Part shown: positions 59,897 to 64,000 of the stretch, piece by piece
Numbering within the stretch: the stretch's first letter is position 1
Layout of the letters: each line of letters begins with the position of its first letter
Origin: Parcubacteria bacterium C7867-001
GTDB taxonomy: Bacteria; Patescibacteria; Paceibacteria; UBA9973; UBA2103
Reading direction: 5' to 3'
NCBI GenBank assembly: GCA_001189095.1
Contig: LFCK01000001.1
Coordinates: 1-64,000, forward strand
DNA length: 64,000 nucleotides
The notes under the pieces: model-generated
Told to the model about the DNA's origin: nothing
Database searches by the model: none
The model's input: only the letters and a program-made list of their open reading frames with translations
Program-made: the position numbers and the translations under genes

Positions 59897-59920
59897 CGCG
59901 CGTCCTACAGGGCGCGCGTT
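59895..59920 (+). terminator. Terminator after the zinc-finger gene
   Basis: AACGCGCG (59895-59902) pairs with CGCGCGTT (59913-59920), followed by CCTTTCGTT. The 5' arm begins within the stop codon. Confidence 0.7.
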
Positions 59921-59927
59921 CCTTTCG

Positions 59928-59955
59928 TTGACAGATTGGTCGAATGCCGTAGCGT
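59928..59955 (+). promoter_or_regulatory. Probable promoter (TTGACA, 16 bp, TAGCGT) for the gene at 59985
   Basis: TTGACA at 59928-59933 with TAGCGT at 59950-59955, then a leader of about 25 bases with AGGAGG before the GTG start. Confidence 0.45.
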
Positions 59956-59984
59956 TATGCCTAGAAACAACTTAGGAGGTCATC

Positions 59985-60347
59985 GTGGACCATCTTGTGT
60001 TAGGCGTTCGGTCGGTCGGCATGGCTCTCATGTGGTCGGCGATTACGGCGATGCTGTACTTTCCGAATCATGACGGAATTACCTTTCCACTCGTTATTCT
60101 GAGCGGAATCATCTTCGGAGTTGGCGATTTCATGCGCACAAATGTGCCGCCGCAAGCGCTCTTTGCAATGCTTGCGACCTGCGCGATTGTGGCCGTCCTC
60201 TTCTCATGCGTTCGTTTTCTTCCAGAACCGTATCACTCCATCGCGCAATGGATTGCGCTCGGGTATGCGGTCATCGGGTGGATAATCGTGCTGCGTCGAG
60301 CTTGGCTCTTTGTCCGGGATAGCCGTGCAACGGCAACGCCCGTATAA
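59985..60347 (+). CDS. Small membrane protein with four helices, unknown function
   Basis: The GTG at 59985 is set by AGGAGG about 6 bases upstream. The 120-residue protein has four hydrophobic segments (about 8-25, 33-50, 58-76, 86-105) and little else. It has its own promoter and terminator. No family is recognised. Confidence 0.7.
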   Translation: MDHLVLGVRSVGMALMWSAITAMLYFPNHDGITFPLVILSGIIFGVGDFMRTNVPPQALFAMLATCAIVAVLFSCVRFLPEPYHSIAQWIALGYAVIGWIIVLRRAWLFVRDSRATATPV

Positions 60348-60352
60348 AATTG

Positions 60353-60377
60353 AAACCGCGCCCAAGGGGCGCGGTTT
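60353..60377 (+). terminator. Terminator fused to the SMC gene promoter
   Basis: AAACCGCGCCC (60353-60363) pairs with GGGCGCGGTTT (60367-60377). The T-run continues into TATAAT at 60386-60391. Confidence 0.85.
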
Positions 60378-60385
60378 TTGTTTGT

Positions 60386-60391
60386 TATAAT
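60386..60391 (+). promoter_or_regulatory. -10 box TATAAT for the SMC-like gene
   Basis: A consensus TATAAT lies 7 bases before the ATG at 60399 and 8 bases after the terminator stem. Confidence 0.65.
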
Positions 60392-60398
60392 TCCTGCA

Positions 60399-62609
60399 AT
60401 GCTCAAGCGGCTAGAAATTGCCGGGTTTAAGTCCTTTGCGCGCAAAACGTCGCTGGATTTTTCGTCATCCGTAACTTCTATCGTGGGCCCGAACGGCTCC
60501 GGAAAGTCGAATGTGGCCGAAGCGTTCCGCTTCGCGCTCGGCGAGCAATCGATGAAGTCCATGCGTGGAAAGCGTAGTGAAGATCTCATCTGGAGCGGCT
60601 CCCATTCCATGTCGCGCTCTAATCGCGCTTCGGTCGCCATCGTTTTTGATAATCGTAAGAAAATATTCCCGAAGCTCGAGTTCGATGAAGTGACCATTGA
60701 ACGCGCGGTCTTCCGCGACGGTCAGAGCGAATACCTCGTGAATGGCTCAAAGGTTCGTCTCCGCGATGTTCAAGAACTTCTTGCGAGCGCGAATGTGGGT
60801 GACACCGGTCACCACATCATTTCTCAGGGAGAAGCGGATCGCATTCTTCTTGCGTCGCCGCAGGATCGCCGCGCAATGCTCGAAGACGCGCTTGGCCTCA
60901 CTGCATTTGAATTCAAGAAGCAGGACGCCATCAGAAAACTTGAGAAGACGGAAGAGAATGTTCGCCAAGTTGAAGCACTGCGACGTGAGCTCGTGCCGCA
61001 CGTCCGTTTCTTGAGCAAGCAGGTCGAGAAGCTCGACCGTGCTGAAGAGCTCCGTAAGCAGCTCGCGCAAGCGTGTCAGGAATATTTTGCGATTGAAGAG
61101 CTCTATATCGAAGTGGAGAAGACGCGCACTGCGGCAGCGAAGTCCGCTGCAGGGGAACGTCTTGCAGCTGCGGTCGCTGAGCTCGGTCGTTTCGGGAGTC
61201 GTCTTTCAGGAGATCCGGAAGGAATGAAGTATTCGGAAACCGTGCGTCAGGCGGAGCGCGATGTTGACCGTATTCTCGAAGAGCGCGCAGAGCTTTCTCG
61301 AGAAATAGGCCGACTCGAAGGCGCGCTTGAAGAAGCAAAGAAGCGAAGTGTTGAGACTGCTCGGGATCCGTATGTGAAAGTCCCGCGCGAAGATTTCGCA
61401 CTCCTTAAGAATGAGGTGGAGAAGCAGTCGAATCTTGGAGATGATGCAGATCCGTCCGCACTCCGAGCTGCGCTCATGTCGCTCCGCGCTGCGGTGACCG
61501 CATTCTTCTCGCGCTTCGGAAATCCGAATGACGACCTCATGGCGGATGAAGAGCGAGCGGTCGCACGTCTTGAGAACGAACGTTCGCTCCTCATGGAAAA
61601 GGACGCGCATCTTGCGGAAAGTGTGGAGCGTGCGAAAAAGCACCTCGCGAAGTCCCGTGAAGCATCGATGTCATACGAAGAGACGGGTCGCGAACAGCAG
61701 TTCCGCGTTCTTGATCTTGCGGAAACGAAAGCGAAAGAAGAAGCGCAGGTTGTGCGCGAGGAAGCGCGCGAGAAGGAACTTGAATACTTGCGTAGCGATC
61801 TTGAGCAGAGTCGTGCAGAAGCACTTCAGCTCGCTGGAAGCGAGGCATTTTCATACACAAAACTTTCGGAACTCCCGAAGGAAGAGCGTCGAACACAGGA
61901 AGACCGAAAGCGTGTTCTCGAGCGCCTTAAAATTCGCGTCGAAGAGGCGGGTGGTACGGGCGAAGACGTTCGCAAAGAGCATAAGGACGCGACCGAGCGT
62001 GAAGCGTTTCTTGCCCACGAGCTCGACGACCTTGCGAAGTCCGCACAAGGACTCCGCGACCTTATTGCCGATCTTGATCTTGAACTCTCGAAGAATTTCG
62101 CCGAAGGCCTTAAGAGTGTGAATCAATCATTCACAGAATTCTTCTCGCTCATGTTTGGTGGTGGTGGCGCGCGTCTCATGCTTGAAGAGGCGTCAAACGA
62201 TGATGAAGAAGATGAAGAGAATGAGTTTGACGATCAACCGAAAAAGCAGAAGAAGGCAGGCATCGAGGTGCAGGTGAGTCTCCCGAAAAAGCGTGTGCAG
62301 TCCTTGGTGCAGCTCTCAGGAGGTGAGCGTGCGCTCACTTCAATAGCACTTATTTTTGCGATGAGTCAGGTAAACCCGCCACCGTTCCTCATCCTCGACG
62401 AAACGGACGCGGCGCTTGATGAAGCGAACAGCCGACGCTACGGCGATATGATCGAAGCGCTTGCGAAGCGTTCCCAGCTCGTCGTCATCACCCACAATCG
62501 CGAAACCATGAGTCGTGCAGGCATCCTCTACGGCGTAACGATGGGTTCCGACGGCGTGTCGAAACTCCTCTCCGTGAAGTTCGAAGAAGCAGCTGCCGTT
62601 GCAAAATAA
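60399..62609 (+). CDS. Short SMC-like ATPase without a recognisable hinge
   Basis: The 736-residue protein starts MLKRLEIAGFKSFARKTSLD with Walker A GPNGSGKS at 30-37, and ends with the ABC signature LSGGER at 639-644, Walker B FLILDETDAALDE and VVITHNRETM. This head matches SMC closely. The middle is charged helical coiled coil (about 170-580), and an acidic stretch lies near 600. Bacterial SMC is about 1180 residues and has a globular hinge with conserved glycines; none is seen here. It may be the main SMC of this lineage or a RecN/SbcC-like relative. The start is 7 bases after TATAAT. Confidence 0.85.
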   Translation: MLKRLEIAGFKSFARKTSLDFSSSVTSIVGPNGSGKSNVAEAFRFALGEQSMKSMRGKRSEDLIWSGSHSMSRSNRASVAIVFDNRKKIFPKLEFDEVTIERAVFRDGQSEYLVNGSKVRLRDVQELLASANVGDTGHHIISQGEADRILLASPQDRRAMLEDALGLTAFEFKKQDAIRKLEKTEENVRQVEALRRELVPHVRFLSKQVEKLDRAEELRKQLAQACQEYFAIEELYIEVEKTRTAAAKSAAGERLAAAVAELGRFGSRLSGDPEGMKYSETVRQAERDVDRILEERAELSREIGRLEGALEEAKKRSVETARDPYVKVPREDFALLKNEVEKQSNLGDDADPSALRAALMSLRAAVTAFFSRFGNPNDDLMADEERAVARLENERSLLMEKDAHLAESVERAKKHLAKSREASMSYEETGREQQFRVLDLAETKAKEEAQVVREEAREKELEYLRSDLEQSRAEALQLAGSEAFSYTKLSELPKEERRTQEDRKRVLERLKIRVEEAGGTGEDVRKEHKDATEREAFLAHELDDLAKSAQGLRDLIADLDLELSKNFAEGLKSVNQSFTEFFSLMFGGGGARLMLEEASNDDEEDEENEFDDQPKKQKKAGIEVQVSLPKKRVQSLVQLSGGERALTSIALIFAMSQVNPPPFLILDETDAALDEANSRRYGDMIEALAKRSQLVVITHNRETMSRAGILYGVTMGSDGVSKLLSVKFEEAAAVAK

Positions 62610-62612
62610 AAA

Positions 62613-62635
62613 CCGCGCCAGCATAGCTGGCGCGG
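62613..62635. terminator. Terminator between the SMC-like gene and the convergent gene
   Basis: CCGCGCCAGC (62613-62622) pairs with GCTGGCGCGG (62626-62635) around loop ATA. It has CATTTTCA on one side and a T-run on the other strand. Confidence 0.78.
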
Positions 62636-62640
62636 CATTT

Positions 62641-62979
62641 TCACACATCGGCGAGAATGTCCGGAAACTCTCTCGCTAAGAAAGCGTCGAATACTCCTTC
62701 GCGCCCCTTTCTGAAATCGCGGTGCTGCGCCTTTTCAGATTCGCGGCGCCACAGTTTGCGTTCACGAAGATACTGCTTCACGAAGGCGACGAACTCGCGC
62801 GCGTCGTCCTCGTCCCAGAAATGGGCGAGTTCGATATCGTCTTGCGAGACGACGATAAATCCCCAGCCCGATGGCCGGACAGTCCACGGCTGCGGATATC
62901 GCCTGCAGGTCTGTTCGAAGACTTCTTTGAGGAAGTCGACCTTCTTTGTTCGCGAAAGGGTAAGTTGTTTCTTGGCCAT
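62641..62979 (-). CDS. Hypothetical protein
   Basis: The 112-residue soluble protein (MAKKQLTLSRTKKVDFLKEVFEQTC...) has a basic N-terminus, a WGFIVVSQDDIELAHFWDEDDAREFVAFVKQY region that suggests a small alpha/beta fold, and an Arg/Lys-rich stretch. GAAAGGAGG lies about 6 bases before the ATG. It is convergent with the SMC-like gene and shares its terminator. No family is recognised. Confidence 0.65.
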   Translation of the reverse strand: MAKKQLTLSRTKKVDFLKEVFEQTCRRYPQPWTVRPSGWGFIVVSQDDIELAHFWDEDDAREFVAFVKQYLRERKLWRRESEKAQHRDFRKGREGVFDAFLAREFPDILADV

Positions 62980-63013
62980 GAGCGGCCTCCTTTCTTCGTG
63001 TCTATCTGCACGG

Positions 63014-63019
63014 TATCAT
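63014..63019 (+). promoter_or_regulatory. -10 box TATCAT for the GFA-family gene
   Basis: TATCAT preceded by CGG lies 6 bases before the ATG at 63026. Confidence 0.55.
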
Positions 63020-63025
63020 GCGGAA

Positions 63026-63376
63026 ATGGAAAAACACACCGGCGGATGTCACTGCACAAAAGTCCGTTACGAAGTTGAGCTGGATCTCACAAGGCCGGTC
63101 CTCGACTGCAATTGCTCGCACTGCGCTATAAAAGGCCTACTGCTCGCATTCGTGCCAGAATCGCAATTTACCCTCCTTTCAGGAGCGGATGATCTCGAGA
63201 CCTACAAATTCAGCAAAGGCCACATCTCGCACATGGCTTGCAAGAGTTGCGGCGTGCAGCCGTTCGGAAAAGGGATGGGGAAGGATGGGCCAATGGTCGC
63301 GATAAACGTCCGTACGCTCGACGACGTCGACCTCAAGTCTCTTACGTACAACGAATTCAACGGAAAGGACCTCTAG
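63026..63376 (+). CDS. GFA/CENP-V-family zinc protein
   Basis: The 116-residue protein has the glutathione-dependent formaldehyde-activating (GFA) fold: GGCHCTKVRYEV, LDCNCSHC and CKSCGVQPF supply the zinc cysteines. Members have varied or unknown roles, and formaldehyde chemistry cannot be assumed. The ATG is 6 bases after TATCAT; an in-frame extension upstream lies within the antisense of another gene and is rejected. Confidence 0.85.
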   Translation: MEKHTGGCHCTKVRYEVELDLTRPVLDCNCSHCAIKGLLLAFVPESQFTLLSGADDLETYKFSKGHISHMACKSCGVQPFGKGMGKDGPMVAINVRTLDDVDLKSLTYNEFNGKDL

Positions 63377-63426
63377 GCCACCTTACGAGTTCGGCGTCGA
63401 GCACTCTTTTGCAGTTTCGGGTGCAC

Positions 63427-63455
63427 TCGACAAATAATTATATTCGGGTTATAGA
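63427..63455 (+). promoter_or_regulatory. Canonical promoter (TCGACA, 17 bp, TATAGA) for the last gene
   Basis: TCGACA at 63427-63432 and TATAGA at 63450-63455 with a 17-base spacer, followed by a leader of about 45 bases containing CAGGAGAA before the GTG at 63507. Confidence 0.5.
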
Positions 63456-63506
63456 AGTACTGGAAGCCCATTAGGGGTTTTGCAAACGCCAACAGGAGAA
63501 TTCTTA

Positions 63507-63998
63507 GTGGCAGATGAAACTACCGTAGATACCCCCGAACCTAAGGGTAAGGGAGGGTGGACCGCGCTCGCCGTAGTGGCGGCTCTCCTTCTCCTCATTG
63601 CCTTGGCTATAGGAGGCTATACGATCTATATGAAAAACGGTGGGCAAAATCCTTTTGCCAAACCTGCGCCGGTTGCCTCTAAAGAAGCAATCGCGTTCGG
63701 TGAACGTTGCGCTGGCGCCGGACTCTCTCAGGACTGCGCCGGTACGTATGTGTTCGTGAAGGGCAATCCTCGGCCGTATGTGATCGGCGAGTCATCGCTC
63801 TATAACGACATCGTCTGGTTCGACGCTCTCGCGAAGAACAAGTTCGTCGATGTCGAGCGCGTCGTCTCGCCGCGCTGCGGCCCCGAAGGCAGCGACTATG
63901 AAAAAGTCGTCTGCGAGTACAACGGCATCAAGCCCAAGCCGCCGGCGCCGGCAGCCGGTAGCGCTGCGCCCGTAAAGCCAGCCGCTCCGCCAAGCTAA
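63507..63998 (+). CDS. Membrane-anchored protein of unknown function
   Basis: The GTG at 63507, after AGGAGA, gives (M)ADETTVDTPEPKGKGG followed by a helix (about 18-40) and an outer domain of about 90 residues with four cysteines (ERCAGAGLSQDC, SPRCGPEGSDYEKVVC), then a Pro/Ala-rich tail. A TTG 27 bases earlier is less likely. It resembles the Cys-rich membrane-anchored protein at 48341 in design but not in sequence. It ends 2 bases before the window end. Confidence 0.65.
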   Translation: MADETTVDTPEPKGKGGWTALAVVAALLLLIALAIGGYTIYMKNGGQNPFAKPAPVASKEAIAFGERCAGAGLSQDCAGTYVFVKGNPRPYVIGESSLYNDIVWFDALAKNKFVDVERVVSPRCGPEGSDYEKVVCEYNGIKPKPPAPAAGSAAPVKPAAPPS

Positions 63999-64000
63999 TC

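Noticed and set aside
1..64000. CRISPR array, insertion sequence, prophage or rRNA operon
   Set aside because: No regularly spaced short repeats, transposase, integrase, phage structural set or rRNA sequence was seen. The only strong repeats are coding modules.
1..64000. Recoded UGA, as in some CPR lineages
   Set aside because: TGA is the natural end of many intact genes (for example 12682-12684, 15143-15145, 17976-17978, 21309-21311), and no gene needs read-through.

Overview
The window looks like chromosomal DNA from a Candidate Phyla Radiation (Patescibacteria) bacterium, most likely a Parcubacteria/Kaiserbacteria-type lineage. This is inference from gene content and protein style, not from a marker-gene search. 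Supporting signs are short versions of core proteins (194-aa EF-Ts, 316-aa RF1, 414-aa ThrRS), split transketolase, glycolytic and pentose-phosphate genes next to a type IV pilus cluster, giant Ser/Thr-rich surface proteins, a sortase, and dense packing on both strands. TGA, TAA and TAG all end genes here, so the standard bacterial code applies.

Layout. 1-6718: the 3' part of a very large repeat surface protein (tail-fibre-like GGTG repeats, LGIGTTTP modules, C-terminal Ig-like domain), with two frame breaks at two copies of an exact 99-bp repeat. 6743-18999: pilin-like protein, SxxK serine hydrolase, LamG protein, a CHASE4/HAMP/PAS histidine kinase with two lone receiver proteins, then PilB, PilC, four pseudopilin-type genes and two more pilins. 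19034-26167: GAPDH, another pilin, RpiB, an Rpe-like protein, split transketolase, a PfkB-family kinase and class I aldolase. 26211-35993: ribosomal protein L25, a coiled-coil lytic transglycosylase, Lnt, and three surface proteins. 36041-39205: L31, RF1, S2, EF-Ts, a membrane protein and tRNA-Thr(TGT). 39216-43804: Nudix protein, membrane thioredoxin-like protein, processive glycosyltransferase, a one-chain PheRS and three small genes. 43929-51513: GyrB, CARDB protein, sortase, Cys-rich membrane protein and an Ig-repeat membrane protein. 51558-63998: ThrRS with a coupled zinc-ribbon gene, DnaE, RNase HII, L32, a NusB-Nudix fusion, RNase III, an SMC-like ATPase, a GFA-family protein and several small unknown genes.

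How the genes work together. The pilus block supplies the motor ATPase, platform protein and filament subunits, with a two-component module immediately upstream in the same direction. The sugar-phosphate block interconverts triose and pentose phosphates. Several proteins (sortase, Lnt, serine hydrolase, transglycosylase, LamG and Ig-like proteins) build or decorate the cell surface.

The most striking pattern is in expression signals. Most housekeeping genes have a TATACT-like -10 box, often preceded by TGG, only 6-9 bases before the start codon and no Shine-Dalgarno sequence, so their mRNAs should be leaderless. A second set of mostly small, unknown genes has strong Shine-Dalgarno sites, 5' leaders and their own terminators. 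Other notable items are an 8-bp palindromic -10 shared by dnaE and rnhB, a 16-codon leaderless reading frame ahead of transketolase, a mitochondrial-type one-chain PheRS, a ThrRS without editing domain, a NusB-Nudix fusion with a degenerate Nudix box, and an SMC-like ATPase with no visible hinge.
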